DNA of 64,000 nt from Motiliproteus sp036960405 (GCA_036960405.1 JBALWS010000009.1:1-64000); one strand, 5' to 3'; positions 1 to 9,082 are shown, counted from the first letter of the stretch. Notes: generated from the letters alone by a model not told the origin. Program-made: numbers and translations.

Positions 1-1
1 T

Positions 2-697
2 GCCCAGATCCGTAGCGTCACCGACAAACCGATCCGCTACGCGCTCAACACTCATTTTCATTCCGACCACTCGTTCGGTAACGCCGACTTTGCCGCCGCC
101 GGTGCAACGGTGATCTCGCATAAGATGGCCGATGCGTATATGAAAAAGTGGTCGCAAAAGATCCTCGATAAAGGCTGGTCGGGGTTAACTAAGGAGCAAT
201 CGGCTGGCACCAGCATCGCCTATCCAGACCTGCTGTTTCAAGACAGTATCGAGCTCGACCTAGGCGGGATCAAACCTCAGTTGATCTTCAACACCCACTC
301 GCACACCAAAGGCAGCGTTTTTGTCCACCTGCCCGAGCAGAAGGTGGTTTTTGCCGGTGACGTGCTGTTTAACGATTACCACCCCAATATGAGCGCCTCC
401 GATGTTGACGGTTGGGTCGATACGCTGGATCAGATCACCGCATTGGATATCGATACCATCGTGCCTGGGCACGGGCCGCTGTCGGCCAAACAGGACCTGG
501 CCGAGCTGCGCAGTTATCTGTTGATGTTCGACGACAAGGCCAAAGAATTTGCCGCGCAGTCGGATGATCGTAAAGCGGTAAAGGCCAAACTGCTCAAAGT
601 GATGCCGCATCGTGCTCATGGCGAGAGTGCCATCGCCAACAGCCTGAAATGGAAGTATATGCCGAAGAAGAAACCGACCCAGACTGCCAAAAAGTAG
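2..697 (+). CDS. MBL-fold metallo-hydrolase (5' end outside window)
   Basis: The reading frame is open from the first bases of the window and enters with a THFHSDHSFGN segment. That is the HxHxDH zinc-binding signature of metallo-beta-lactamase-fold hydrolases. Further zinc ligands are visible in FNTHSHTKGSVF, in FAGDVLF (bridging Asp) and in IVPGHGPL (last His). The protein therefore keeps the two-metal site but lacks its N-terminus because the window starts inside it. An internal ATG at 110 falls after the first metal motif, so it is not the true start. The substrate cannot be told from sequence; members include beta-lactamases, glyoxalase II-like enzymes and quinoprotein-associated hydrolases. 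A hairpin terminator follows. Fold confident, function unknown. Confidence 0.85.
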   Translation, partial: AQIRSVTDKPIRYALNTHFHSDHSFGNADFAAAGATVISHKMADAYMKKWSQKILDKGWSGLTKEQSAGTSIAYPDLLFQDSIELDLGGIKPQLIFNTHSHTKGSVFVHLPEQKVVFAGDVLFNDYHPNMSASDVDGWVDTLDQITALDIDTIVPGHGPLSAKQDLAELRSYLLMFDDKAKEFAAQSDDRKAVKAKLLKVMPHRAHGESAIANSLKWKYMPKKKPTQTAKK

Positions 698-712
698 TCG
701 GGTGATGCGGTT

Positions 713-742
713 GTGAAGGAGTCCTTAAGGGCTCCTTTTTTA
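713..742 (+). terminator. Rho-independent terminator after the MBL gene
   Basis: GGAGTCC-TTAA-GGGCTCC forms a 7-bp stem (one G-U pair) followed by TTTTTT, about 15 bases after the stop codon of the metallo-hydrolase. Confidence 0.75.
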
Positions 743-879
743 TGTTTGGCTTACCTTGGGGTCGATCTAATGCTGAGGCGGTGGCGTTAGGTTGATCAAG
801 GCTGCGCCAAAATCTGTTACAGTGTCGCCGATAACTGGGCAGTGGGTCGTTGGGACACAACTGCAGTTTTGATCAGAGC

Positions 880-1350
880 ATGCTTGTGGAAAATAACGAT
901 ATCCTGCGCCGTATTCGCTACACCTTCGATTTTAGTGATTCCAAAATGATCGCCATCTTTGCGTTGGCCGATCAGGAGGTGACGCGTGAGCAGATCAGTG
1001 ATTGGTTGAAGAAAGAGGAAGACCCGGCTTATAAGAAGTTCAGCGATACCCGATTGGCGGTGTTTTTGAATGGCTTGATCAACGACAAACGCGGCAAGCG
1101 TGAAGGCCCGCAACCGGTGCCCGAAACCCGTCTGAACAATAATCTGATCTTCAACAAGTTAAAGATTGCACTGAATCTCAAAGCTGAAGATATCATCGAA
1201 ATTATGGCGTTGGCCGAATTTCCGATCAGCAAGCACGAGCTGAGCGCATTTTTCCGCAAAGCCGGCCACAAGCACTTTCGCGAGTGCAAAGATCAGGTGC
1301 TGCGTAACTTTCTCAAAGGAATCCAGCTCAAGTACCGTCCAGACGCCTAG
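880..1350 (+). CDS. DUF1456 family protein (YehS-like)
   Basis: A 156-residue cytoplasmic protein made of two related halves, each beginning with a NNxILRxxRxTF / NNxLIFNKLKIAL-type helix followed by an acidic stretch. This duplicated arrangement is characteristic of DUF1456 (E. coli YehS). The ATG at 880 is preferred over a TTG at 850 because the family begins at MxxNxxxLRRIRY. There is no signal peptide or membrane segment. No biochemical function is established for the family. It stands alone between a terminator upstream and the convergent lrgB gene downstream. Confidence 0.85.
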   Translation: MLVENNDILRRIRYTFDFSDSKMIAIFALADQEVTREQISDWLKKEEDPAYKKFSDTRLAVFLNGLINDKRGKREGPQPVPETRLNNNLIFNKLKIALNLKAEDIIEIMALAEFPISKHELSAFFRKAGHKHFRECKDQVLRNFLKGIQLKYRPDA

Positions 1351-1374
1351 TCGTTATTTTGCCGCGTTAGGTTG

Positions 1375-2088
1375 TTACAGCGCGGCAATCAGCAACGGTA
1401 GAAACAGCGCGGTATAGGCGCCGGTCATACCCATCGCCAAGCTAGAGAAGGCGCCCGTGGTCGGGCTGATCTCAAAGGCGCGGGCGGTAGCGATGCCGTG
1501 TCCATTAAGCCCCATCACGATACCTAAAATGCGTTCGTCATTGCAGTTGAGCCAGCGGCACAGCAGCGGGGCGAACAGCGAGCCGACGACCCCGGTCAGG
1601 GCGACAATTCCTACAGCCAAGCTGCCGATGCCACCGAGTGTTTCGGCGAGGCTAACCGCGATCGGGGCGGTGACCGATTTCGGCGCGAGCGAGATCAGCG
1701 TGGCACCATCGGCGCCCAGTCCCCAGGCGATCAACATGGCTAGACCTGCCGCCAAGGGTGCCCCCAGCAACAGCGTGACGCTGATCGGAATAAACAGCGC
1801 GCGGAAGCGATGAAACTGCAAAAACAGCGGGATCGCCAATGCTACCGTGGCGGGGCCGAGCAGGAAGCTTAACCATTTGGCACCGTCGTAATAACGGCTG
1901 TAATCCATCGGCAGCAACGCCAGCATGGCGACCAGAATCAACCCTCCGGAAACAATAGGAGGCAACCAGGCTGGGTGTTTTAGACGGTTGTACAGCGCCA
2001 CGCCGAGCTGAAAAGCGAGCAGCGTCATCGCCACCGGCAGCAGCGGGGTTTGCAGTAGGTGGTCGAGTAGTTCGTTGAGAGTTTGCAT
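1375..2088 (-). CDS. lrgB: LrgB family membrane protein (antiholin-like / glycolate-pyruvate export type)
   Basis: A 237-residue polytopic membrane protein with about seven hydrophobic segments and the family's PKSVTAPIA and GLNGHGIATARA motifs, the latter near the C-terminus. LrgB pairs with LrgA. In bacteria the pair is linked to murein hydrolase control and to pyruvate/glycolate movement, and the plant homologue PLGG1 exports glycolate. The gene starts at an ATG that shares one base with the lrgA stop codon (TGATG), so translational coupling is likely. No regulator (LytSR or LysR) sits beside it. Family assignment is confident; the substrate is inferred only from homologues. Confidence 0.9.
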   Translation of the reverse strand: MQTLNELLDHLLQTPLLPVAMTLLAFQLGVALYNRLKHPAWLPPIVSGGLILVAMLALLPMDYSRYYDGAKWLSFLLGPATVALAIPLFLQFHRFRALFIPISVTLLLGAPLAAGLAMLIAWGLGADGATLISLAPKSVTAPIAVSLAETLGGIGSLAVGIVALTGVVGSLFAPLLCRWLNCNDERILGIVMGLNGHGIATARAFEISPTTGAFSSLAMGMTGAYTALFLPLLIAAL

Positions 2089-2456
2089 CAGTGACCGGCC
2101 TTATCGCGCGCGCTGTCGTTGTCGGCGCGGGTCAGCCACTTCATCAATAGGATGCACAGTACCATGCTGAGCAAGGTGCCGACGATGGTAGCGCTGAGTA
2201 CCGGAAACCACTGGCCCTGCATCCGCTCACCCAGAAAGAACAGTCCGACACCACCCGGCAGCAGCAGTAGCGATAGCTGGGCGATCAAGGCTTGGCTGGA
2301 TTGCTCCAGCCCGAGGCTGACACGCTGGCGCAGCATCAGCCAGCCGAACAACAGCAGCATCCCCAGTACATTGCCGCTGATCGGCATGTTGGTGAGAAAC
2401 TGCAGGCTTTCGCCCAAAATCCAGAACAGCAGGATCTGTGTAAATCCCCGAATCAT
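2088..2456 (-). CDS. lrgA: LrgA/CidA family holin-like membrane protein
   Basis: A 122-residue protein with four hydrophobic helices and the family pattern of a central SxxP-x-IPGNVLGM-like segment (here MPISGNVLGMLLLF at about residues 24-37). LVERMQGQ-type loops are also present. CidA/LrgA proteins are small holin-like partners of CidB/LrgB. The gene is first of a two-gene operon and overlaps lrgB by one base. No convincing Shine-Dalgarno sequence is visible before the ATG. Confidence 0.88.
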   Translation of the reverse strand: MIRGFTQILLFWILGESLQFLTNMPISGNVLGMLLLFGWLMLRQRVSLGLEQSSQALIAQLSLLLLPGGVGLFFLGERMQGQWFPVLSATIVGTLLSMVLCILLMKWLTRADNDSARDKAGH

Positions 2457-2512
2457 AACGATGGGTCCATGTTGTTAAGGTTATAGATTGGCAGGTGGCT
2501 GCGGAAAAACGC

Positions 2513-3523
2513 TTAGGTGGTGGCTGCGATAACTCGGTTTCGGCCGCTCCCTTTGGACTGGTACAGCGCTTTGTCGGCACGATCGAGCCAGTCCTCCCAG
2601 CTCTCCCGCACTAACATCTGGGCGACCCCGCCGGAGAGGGTGACGCTGGGGATGGTTTGTTTAGTACGTTTGTTGACCAGTTTGACTTGCTGAACCTTGG
2701 TGCGAATCTCTTCGGCCATCTGCATCGCCTTGTCGAGCGCTACGTCGGGAAGAATAACCAGCAGCTCCTCACCGCCATAGCGGATCGCCAAGTCTTGCTC
2801 TCTGGCTACGGCTTTAACCTGAGCCGCGACAAGCTGCAGCACTTTATCGCCGAGCAGGTGGCCGTAGTTGTCGTTGAAGCGTTTGAAATGATCGATATCC
2901 AGCGCGATCAGACAGATCTGGTGCGGATCTTGTTGCAGCAAGCTTTGCAGGTTGCGTTCTAGTCCGGCACGGTTGAGCAGCCCCGTCAGTGGGTCGGTCA
3001 CTGCTTGCTGTTGGCTTAGCTGAAGCTGTTGCTGCAGGGTTGCCGCATCGGCTTCGGCCTGGCGTAATTTGTCGTTAAGTTTGGTTTGATCCTGCTGCGC
3101 CCGCAATGACGCATCGAGTAGCTGGGCGATCAAGTTTTTCAGTTCGTGTTGGGCCGGCTGTTGAGCCAGCTCCGCCATGCCTTGATCCAGGGTCTCGGTC
3201 AGTTGATCGACGCTGCTGGTGCTGTCTTGTATCGAGCTGAGCAGGTTGTCGATGATCTGCTGCATCTGTCCCGAGTTCTTGACCAGTTGCTGCGAATCGG
3301 GCGTCAGGTGGTGGTGATGTAGCTGCGCCATAAAGCTGTGGTTGAGGCTATGGCCCTGCTCGATCTGCAGCTCGATCTGTTGCGAAAGCGAAGGTTGGGA
3401 CTGGCTCAGGTGTTCGTAGCTGACTACATAATTGAGCGGTGTCGGAGTGATGCGATGACGCTGACAAAACCCTTCGACTTGATGCATCAATTCAAAGGCA
3501 TTGGTTTTAGGGCTGGACTTCAT
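2513..3523 (-). CDS. Diguanylate cyclase with coiled-coil sensor region
   Basis: A 336-residue soluble protein. The C-terminal GGDEF domain (about residues 175-330) carries an active-site GGEEL at 250-254, which makes c-di-GMP from two GTP. An RxxD inhibitory site (REQD, 241-244) lies exactly five residues upstream, so product inhibition is expected. The N-terminal 170 residues are Gln-rich and helical (long coiled-coil-like stretches of LQQQLQLSQQQ type) with no transmembrane segment. This resembles the cytoplasmic GGDEF proteins of marine gammaproteobacteria with an uncharacterised N-terminal region. It is transcribed alone, divergent from zapE. The input signal is unknown. Confidence 0.9.
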   Translation of the reverse strand: MKSSPKTNAFELMHQVEGFCQRHRITPTPLNYVVSYEHLSQSQPSLSQQIELQIEQGHSLNHSFMAQLHHHHLTPDSQQLVKNSGQMQQIIDNLLSSIQDSTSSVDQLTETLDQGMAELAQQPAQHELKNLIAQLLDASLRAQQDQTKLNDKLRQAEADAATLQQQLQLSQQQAVTDPLTGLLNRAGLERNLQSLLQQDPHQICLIALDIDHFKRFNDNYGHLLGDKVLQLVAAQVKAVAREQDLAIRYGGEELLVILPDVALDKAMQMAEEIRTKVQQVKLVNKRTKQTIPSVTLSGGVAQMLVRESWEDWLDRADKALYQSKGSGRNRVIAATT

Positions 3524-3713
3524 CTCACATCCTTTGACGCGGTACTTTCAAGGCTGCAAACATACCAGACACGAAGACGATAAAAAATAGTAGGTTAGCA
3601 AGGGAATTGCCGATGAGGGGATGATTGTGGGGGGAAAGGCTCGGCTAACGTGGAATTGCCATCTTTAGCGTCAATCGGTAAAGTTGCGGCGTTTTCCCGT
3701 AGGACCTGCAGAT

Positions 3714-4829
3714 ATGACCGCATTAAAGCCACTCGAGCGCTATCGCGAAGACCTTCAGCGCGAGGATTTTCACTACGATTCGTCGCAAGAAGAGGCGGTG
3801 ATGCATCTGCAGCGTCTGTACGATGATCTGATCGCACGGCGTAACCTTCCCAAACCTAAACTGATCAAGCGACTCGGCCAACGCTTTAAAAAGCCGCAAG
3901 TGGTGCCGGTACAGGGGCTCTATTTTTGGGGTGGCGTCGGTCGCGGTAAGACCTACATGATGGATGTGTTCTACGACGCGTTGCCGTTCAACACCAAGAT
4001 GCGAACCCATTTTCACCGCTTTATGCAGCGGGTCCACGCCGAGCTGAACGCGCTCGAAGGCGTGAAAAATCCACTCGATCTGGTCGCGGGAAAGTTTGCC
4101 TCCGAAGCCGAAGTGATCTGTTTTGACGAGTTCTTTGTCTCCGATATCACCGATGCGATGATTCTCGGTGGTTTGATGGAGAAGTTGTTCAGCCACGGCG
4201 TGGCGCTGGTGGCGACCTCCAATATCATCCCCGACCGGCTGTACGAAAACGGCCTGCAACGGGCGCGTTTCCTGCCCGCAATCGCGATGCTGAACAAGTT
4301 TACCGATGTGATCAACGTCGACGGCGGGGTCGATTACCGCTTGCGCGCGTTGGAGCAGGCCGAGCTGTACCACTATCCGCTCGATGATGACGCCGATACC
4401 AGCCTAAACAAAAGCTTCGAAAGCCTGGTACCCGAGCTACGCGATGCTCTCAATGGCCTGGTGATCGACGTCAATGGTCGGCCGATCCATTCGCGCCGCA
4501 GCTGCGATGATGTGGTCTGGTTTGAGTTTGATGCGCTCTGTGATGGGCCGCGATCGCAGAATGACTACATCGAGCTGGCCAAGCTCTACCATGCGGTGTT
4601 GATCTCCAATGTACCGCAGCTGGGCAATGATCTGGACGATCAGGCGCGTCGGTTTATCAATCTGGTCGACGAGTTCTATGACTGCGGCGTAAAGTTGATC
4701 TTATCGGCCGACGTGGCGTTGCCCGAGCTCTACGCGGGCGGTCAGCTGGATTTTCAGTTCGAGCGCACCACCAGTCGTTTGCTGGAGATGCAGTCGCACG
4801 AGTATTTGGCGCGCGAGCACAAAGCGTAA
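3714..4829 (+). CDS. zapE: Cell division protein ZapE (AFG1-like ATPase)
   Basis: A 371-residue AAA-type ATPase. Walker A is GGVGRGKT (73-80), Walker B is VICFDEFFVSD, and an ATSN sensor-1 segment follows in VALVATSNIIPDRLY. These are diagnostic of the ZapE/AFG1 family, whose bacterial members bind FtsZ and influence ring stability under stress. The N-terminus (PLERYREDLQREDF) and C-terminal FQFERTTSRLLEMQS match full-length family members. The ATG at 3714 is chosen because it has an upstream AGGA and begins the conserved region; an extension to 3684 would add non-conserved residues. Monocistronic by spacing. Confidence 0.92.
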   Translation: MTALKPLERYREDLQREDFHYDSSQEEAVMHLQRLYDDLIARRNLPKPKLIKRLGQRFKKPQVVPVQGLYFWGGVGRGKTYMMDVFYDALPFNTKMRTHFHRFMQRVHAELNALEGVKNPLDLVAGKFASEAEVICFDEFFVSDITDAMILGGLMEKLFSHGVALVATSNIIPDRLYENGLQRARFLPAIAMLNKFTDVINVDGGVDYRLRALEQAELYHYPLDDDADTSLNKSFESLVPELRDALNGLVIDVNGRPIHSRRSCDDVVWFEFDALCDGPRSQNDYIELAKLYHAVLISNVPQLGNDLDDQARRFINLVDEFYDCGVKLILSADVALPELYAGGQLDFQFERTTSRLLEMQSHEYLAREHKA

Positions 4830-4911
4830 CCCTCCTCTGCAGTCTGTTATCGGAACTGATTCGATATATCATCGTTTGATCGCTTTATAGTTGTATCTGC
4901 TTTCCAGGGGA

Positions 4912-5168
4912 GCCTGCGAACAAGTCCCAGTTGAATTCTGGCCTTCAGCTTGGTTCGCCATCCAGGCGCAGCTTTGCCGTAATGTCTAGACCTTGCAAAA
5001 AGCGGCAACGCAGAGTGCGGATCAAACTGAAGGCCCCGCAGGGCAAGATCTAAAGTGTGCAGACTCGTTGTTGTAGCCTTTGCTAAGGACTACGGCCATT
5101 AACTGCAGTCTACGCCTAGATTCTGTACACTTTAGATCTTGCAGAATCACTTTGGACTTATTCGCAGG
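4912..5168. mobile_element. Small non-autonomous inverted-repeat element (MITE-like)
   Basis: The 404-base gap between zapE and the next gene is largely one symmetric element. Its ends, GCCTGCGAACAAGTCC (4912-4927) and the reverse complement of GCCTGCGAATAAGTCC (5153-5168), are terminal inverted repeats with one mismatch. Inside lie nested inverted repeats: GGCCTTCAG near 4940 against 5030, and a perfect 16-bp pair at 5043-5058 and 5127-5142 (ACACTTTAGATCTTGC). It has no coding capacity, and no clear target duplication is visible at the borders. A folded repeat derived from an insertion sequence, or a REP/BIME-like unit, are the two readings. Confidence 0.6.
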
Positions 5169-5233
5169 CCCCCTAACTATGCAACAGTAGGCTTGTCTAG
5201 AAAACCCTGACGACAAGGACGCTACACCACGCT

Positions 5234-5923
5234 ATGACACCACATATTCTGATCGTAGAAGACGACGCCGACCAGCTGCATAACTACCGCTATGCGCTGC
5301 AGCAGCGGGGTTATTCGGTGCTGGGCTACAACGATGATATCGAGACCCGCGAACAGCTACAGCAAGCCCCCGATATCGCTTTGCTCGACGTCCATCTGGG
5401 TACCAATCCCGATGCCGGGTTTGAGTTGTGCCAGTGGCTGTTGACCCGCTTTCCTGAATTGCCAGTGCTGTTTATCACCAGCCGCAGCGACGAGATCGAT
5501 CAAATTTTCGGGCTGCGTTTGGGGGCCTGGGACTACCTCACCAAACCGGTATCGCTGCAGCTGTTGGGTGAAAAAGTCGCGGCCATTCTCAAGCGTGCTC
5601 AACGGATGGCCGAGCCGAGCCAGGAGCCACTTTCTGAACAGGAGCTGGAGCTCGATATGCGTGGTGCGCGGGCGCGCTGGCAGGGGCAACCGTTAAACCT
5701 GACCGTGACCGAACTGTTGATTGTTGATGCGCTTGTCGAGGCGGCAGGCGGGGTGGTCAGCTTCGATGCGATGGCCGAAAAAACCCGCCAGTCGGTGGTG
5801 ACCAACAACACCCTGAGCACCCATATTCGTCACCTGCGCAACAAGTTTAAAGCGGTGGATGCCGATTTCGACCGATTGAGCAGCGTCTACGGTCTCGGTT
5901 ACCGCTGGCAGCAGCCCGATTGA
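5234..5923 (+). CDS. OmpR-type response regulator (PdsR-like)
   Basis: A 229-residue two-domain regulator. The receiver domain has the acidic pocket EDDAD at 9-13, phospho-acceptor Asp52 in ALLDVHLG and Lys in YLTKPV. The C-terminal winged helix ends in YGLGYRW. It overlaps the following histidine kinase by one base (TGATG), so they are a cognate pair. The receiver and kinase together resemble the response regulator/kinase pair of the 'proteobacterial dedicated sortase system'. That is a recollection of family appearance, and no sortase or LPXTG-type protein is present in this window. The preceding 66 bases after the MITE-like element must hold its promoter. Confidence 0.82.
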   Translation: MTPHILIVEDDADQLHNYRYALQQRGYSVLGYNDDIETREQLQQAPDIALLDVHLGTNPDAGFELCQWLLTRFPELPVLFITSRSDEIDQIFGLRLGAWDYLTKPVSLQLLGEKVAAILKRAQRMAEPSQEPLSEQELELDMRGARARWQGQPLNLTVTELLIVDALVEAAGGVVSFDAMAEKTRQSVVTNNTLSTHIRHLRNKFKAVDADFDRLSSVYGLGYRWQQPD

Positions 5924-7800
5924 TGCGTTTCAGCCTGCGTAAAAAATTGCTACTGGTGCTGCCTTTTCTCGGCTTGCTACCTTGGCTCGGGTTGCGTTAT
6001 TTCGACGCTATCAACACCGTGGTAGATCAGAGCCAGCTACAGGCAGCGCGGCTGGTGGCCGAAGCGGTGGCTGGTAATATCCACGGCGCAGAGTTACCGC
6101 CGCTGCTACCGCGTCCCGCCTCCAAGCATGCTGCGGTGCCCGTCTACGGTTTGAAACAGCCGCTGACGTTGGATGGCTTCTTTAGTGATTGGCCCGAGCA
6201 TCATCCCGCCAGCTCTTTTGATCGGATTCAATTGCGCGCGGCCCAGTGGCGCGAACAGGTTTACCTGGCCATCGATGTGGCCGACAGCAGCCGCTATTAC
6301 CGGCAGCCGTTTCAGGGGGGCTACGACTACAGCGAGTCGACACCGCAAGCGCTAGATCATGATTATCTGGAACTGAGTTTTGATGGCGGCAACAGTCGCT
6401 ATCGCTTGACGGCCGAAGGCCCCGGTTACTTTCTGGCGCAACCGCTGGGCAGAGACGATCATAGCGTTCCGGTGATGATCGAAGCGGTATGGTGGGAGCT
6501 GGCCGATCGTTACCAGTTAGAGCTGGCTTTGCCGTTGGCACTGTTGGGCGACAGCGGCGAGCTGCAACTGCGGATGCACGATTACAGTCCGCAAGGGATC
6601 CAAGAGCAGCAGCATAGCGTACGGTTGCAACGGTTGCGGCCCGAACTGCAGCGCTTACTGGCGCATTACAGTCAGGTTGAGCAGCAGTTACTGGTGCAGG
6701 ATGGGCAAGACGATATTGTGGCGATCAGCGAAGGGCTGGGGCCGCGTTCGTCGGGACGCTTGCAGCGCTTTGTCGGCTCGGGTCAAGACAGTTTGATCGA
6801 AGATGGCTGGTCGACGGTTCGGGTTCCGATTCAGCCTGGCGACCCCGCCTCGGGCCATGTCGTGGTGCAGGTGGTCAGCGATGCCGTGTCTCAAGTGCAG
6901 CGTAAGACCCTGTTTGATTTGGGCTGGCAGACACTGGCGGTACTGCTACTGGTCATTGCCGGGTTGCTGCTGTTTGCCTCAAGGCTGGCTTATCGGATCA
7001 AGCGCATGGGGGCGGAGCTCAAAGCCCAGTACGACAGCCAGGGCCGGCTTAGCCGCCAGCATCCCTTCAGCGGCTTAACGGCCAGCGACGAAGTGGGCGA
7101 ACTGTCGCGCGATATGGATGAGGTACTGGACCGGCTGGAACGTTACACCCAGTTTTTGCAACGAGTGCCCAAAACCCTGCGCCACGAACTCAGCAATCCG
7201 CTCAATACCATCAGTACCTCGCTGGAGTTGTTGTCGGAGAGTCCCGATAGCAGCCAGCAGCAGCGGCTGATCGCCAGCGCCGAGCGGGGCATCAGCAAGC
7301 TGGAGAAGACCATTGAGAGCATTACCGAAGCGGTCAGTCTGGAAGATGCGCTAAAACACGAAGCCACCGCCCAGATCGACCTTAACGCGCTGCTGCAAAG
7401 CTACTGCGAACGTTGCCAGATGAGCTCCCCCAACCATCGCTTCGAACTTCTATTACCCACCCAGACGCTTCAGATCCAGGGCAGCGATCTGCGCTTGGAG
7501 CAGCTGCTGGATAAGTTGATCGACAACGCGGTGGGGTTCAGCCCGCTGGATAGCCCGATCGTCATCAGCTTGAGCGGCGGTGACGGCATCGAGCTTACGG
7601 TCAGCAACAGGGGCGAGGCGATCGATTCGGCCCGCGCCGAGCACCTGTTTGAGCTGTTCAGCGGCGACCGTAACGATGGCTCTGGCAATCATCTGGGTTT
7701 GGGACTATACGTGGTGAAACTGATCGCCGAAGCGCACGGCGCGACGGCGGGGATCAGCAGCGAGGCGGACCGGGTGGTGGTGGCTATCCGTTGGGACTGA
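5923..7800 (+). CDS. Membrane sensor histidine kinase with large periplasmic domain (PdsS-like)
   Basis: A 625-residue kinase. TM1 is at about residues 8-25. A large periplasmic region (about 30-320) includes a beta-sandwich-like DGFFSDWPE...VYLAIDVAD stretch typical of carbohydrate-binding/DOMON-like sensor domains. TM2 is at about 335-355, followed by HAMP-like linker, then a dimerisation domain with His421 in LRHELSNPLNT and a HATPase with DNAVGFSP and GLGLYVVKLIAEAHG. The ATG at 5923 overlaps the regulator's stop codon. It probably senses an envelope or saccharide-related signal; the ligand is not known. The PdsS resemblance rests on the architecture and is held at moderate confidence. 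Confidence 0.82.
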   Translation: MRFSLRKKLLLVLPFLGLLPWLGLRYFDAINTVVDQSQLQAARLVAEAVAGNIHGAELPPLLPRPASKHAAVPVYGLKQPLTLDGFFSDWPEHHPASSFDRIQLRAAQWREQVYLAIDVADSSRYYRQPFQGGYDYSESTPQALDHDYLELSFDGGNSRYRLTAEGPGYFLAQPLGRDDHSVPVMIEAVWWELADRYQLELALPLALLGDSGELQLRMHDYSPQGIQEQQHSVRLQRLRPELQRLLAHYSQVEQQLLVQDGQDDIVAISEGLGPRSSGRLQRFVGSGQDSLIEDGWSTVRVPIQPGDPASGHVVVQVVSDAVSQVQRKTLFDLGWQTLAVLLLVIAGLLLFASRLAYRIKRMGAELKAQYDSQGRLSRQHPFSGLTASDEVGELSRDMDEVLDRLERYTQFLQRVPKTLRHELSNPLNTISTSLELLSESPDSSQQQRLIASAERGISKLEKTIESITEAVSLEDALKHEATAQIDLNALLQSYCERCQMSSPNHRFELLLPTQTLQIQGSDLRLEQLLDKLIDNAVGFSPLDSPIVISLSGGDGIELTVSNRGEAIDSARAEHLFELFSGDRNDGSGNHLGLGLYVVKLIAEAHGATAGISSEADRVVVAIRWD

Positions 7801-7871
7801 ATCCCTATGCTAGATCCTCTAAGGCTATCTTATAGCTATTAATTCGGGCGAAAGGCCGCGCGTTCCACGTA

Positions 7872-8477
7872 TTAGGCAAACGCCTGATACAGCGCCACCA
7901 GTGCCAACAACAGAAACAGCACCCCGCTGATTCGATGGATCAGCCTCAGCGGCAAACGTTTCAACAGCCGCTGACCGGCCACGACACCCAGCGCGGTGGT
8001 CAGCAGCAGCGCCAACGTAGCGCCCAGCCATACCGGCAAACCGTGATAACTCGAGGCCAGCCCGGCAACGGCTAGCTGGGTCTTGTCGCCAAACTCCGCC
8101 ACAAAGATCATCAGCAACGCGGTGATAAACAGGCCATGGCTGCTACGGGTGGGAGCTTCGCCGTCGTCTTCGTCGTCCTCGTCAAACAGCAACGACTGAA
8201 CCCCGAAAAAGCCAAACAGCCCCGCCACGATCAACGCCAGCCAGAACTCGGGAATCCAGGCCGATACCACTGTCCCAAACAGCACCGCCAGCAGATTGAG
8301 CACCGCAAAAGCGCACACCGCACCCAGCAATACCGGCCAAGGACGGTGCTTGGCGGCCAGGGTCATGCAAACCAGTTGGCTCTTATCGCCAAACTCGGCC
8401 AGAAAAATCAGTACAAAAGACGCGCCAGAAATCGACAACAGTTCGGTTAGAGGAGGAAGGTGCAGGTCCATCAGCAT
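7872..8477 (-). CDS. TMEM165/GDT1 (UPF0016) family cation transporter
   Basis: A 201-residue membrane protein with six predicted helices in two inverted halves. Each half carries the family signature: EFGDKSQL near residue 28 and EFGDKTQL near residue 128. These acidic motifs form the cation site. Bacterial members export Mn2+ (MneA/MntX types), and eukaryotic ones move Mn2+/Ca2+ in the Golgi. A strongly acidic loop (DEDDEDDGE) lies between the halves. The upstream 150 bases show no recognisable yybP-ykoY manganese riboswitch. Stand-alone gene; Mn2+ export is inferred from the family. Confidence 0.88.
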   Translation of the reverse strand: MLMDLHLPPLTELLSISGASFVLIFLAEFGDKSQLVCMTLAAKHRPWPVLLGAVCAFAVLNLLAVLFGTVVSAWIPEFWLALIVAGLFGFFGVQSLLFDEDDEDDGEAPTRSSHGLFITALLMIFVAEFGDKTQLAVAGLASSYHGLPVWLGATLALLLTTALGVVAGQRLLKRLPLRLIHRISGVLFLLLALVALYQAFA

Positions 8478-8629
8478 CGCTCAAAAAAAGAGGCGATTAT
8501 AGAGACCTTAGGAAAGTAACGGAAATTAACCGTCTGTTAATACTAGTGAAAAATTCTAAGACAAGCGCTGTCACTGCTCAGCTTATAGAATGGTACTGGA
8601 TTCAACAGCAGCAAGTTGACCATCGCGAG

Positions 8630-9082
8630 CTAGTGCGAGTCCCTGCTGGGGTGTTCTCGCACCACCAGCACCGAACAGTTGGCTCGTTCTACCACCTTGC
8701 TGGCGACAGAGCCAAGCAGCACCTTGTCTACCCGGCCGTGTTTGAGGCTGGGGATGACGATCATCGCCGTTTCCAATTTTTTTGCTAAGCGGATGATCTG
8801 TTTGTAGGGGTTGCCGCTTTTGACGTGCAGGTGCGTGTGTATCGCGTCGGGAACATGGTCCTTGATGAATCCCCTGAGCTTGCTATCCACCGCATTTAAC
8901 GCATGTTCCATCGCGTCATCGGGAAAGTAAGAGGCGACCATCGGCATATTGAAACCGGGCACTACCGTTAAGATGTGCAGATCGCCCTGGTGATAGAGAG
9001 CCTGGGCAACCGCCATCTGCAGTGCTTGGTTGGACAGTTCCGGCTCCTGAGCGTCGATAGGGATGAGCACATCGCTGGACAT
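8630..9082 (-). CDS. Universal stress protein, TRAP-associated (TeaD-like)
   Basis: A 150-residue UspA-fold protein beginning MSSDVLIPIDAQEPELS. It ends with the nucleotide-binding type GSVASKVVERANCSVLVV, matching the G-2x-G-9x-G(S/T) ATP-binding pattern in part. The ATG at 9082 is the family start; a longer frame would only read back into the end of the transporter. It follows the TRAP permease by 16 bases in the same operon. In Halomonas the Usp protein TeaD sits at the same place and modulates the TeaABC TRAP transporter, so a role in tuning uptake is a reasonable inference. Confidence 0.88.
   Translation of the reverse strand: MSSDVLIPIDAQEPELSNQALQMAVAQALYHQGDLHILTVVPGFNMPMVASYFPDDAMEHALNAVDSKLRGFIKDHVPDAIHTHLHVKSGNPYKQIIRLAKKLETAMIVIPSLKHGRVDKVLLGSVASKVVERANCSVLVVREHPSRDSH

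Noticed and set aside
3723..4373. Long minus-strand frame inside zapE
   Set aside because: It is antisense to a conserved ATPase with typical codon use and has no family features.
8478..8629. yybP-ykoY manganese riboswitch before the UPF0016 gene
   Set aside because: None of the conserved elements could be found in the 150 bases upstream.
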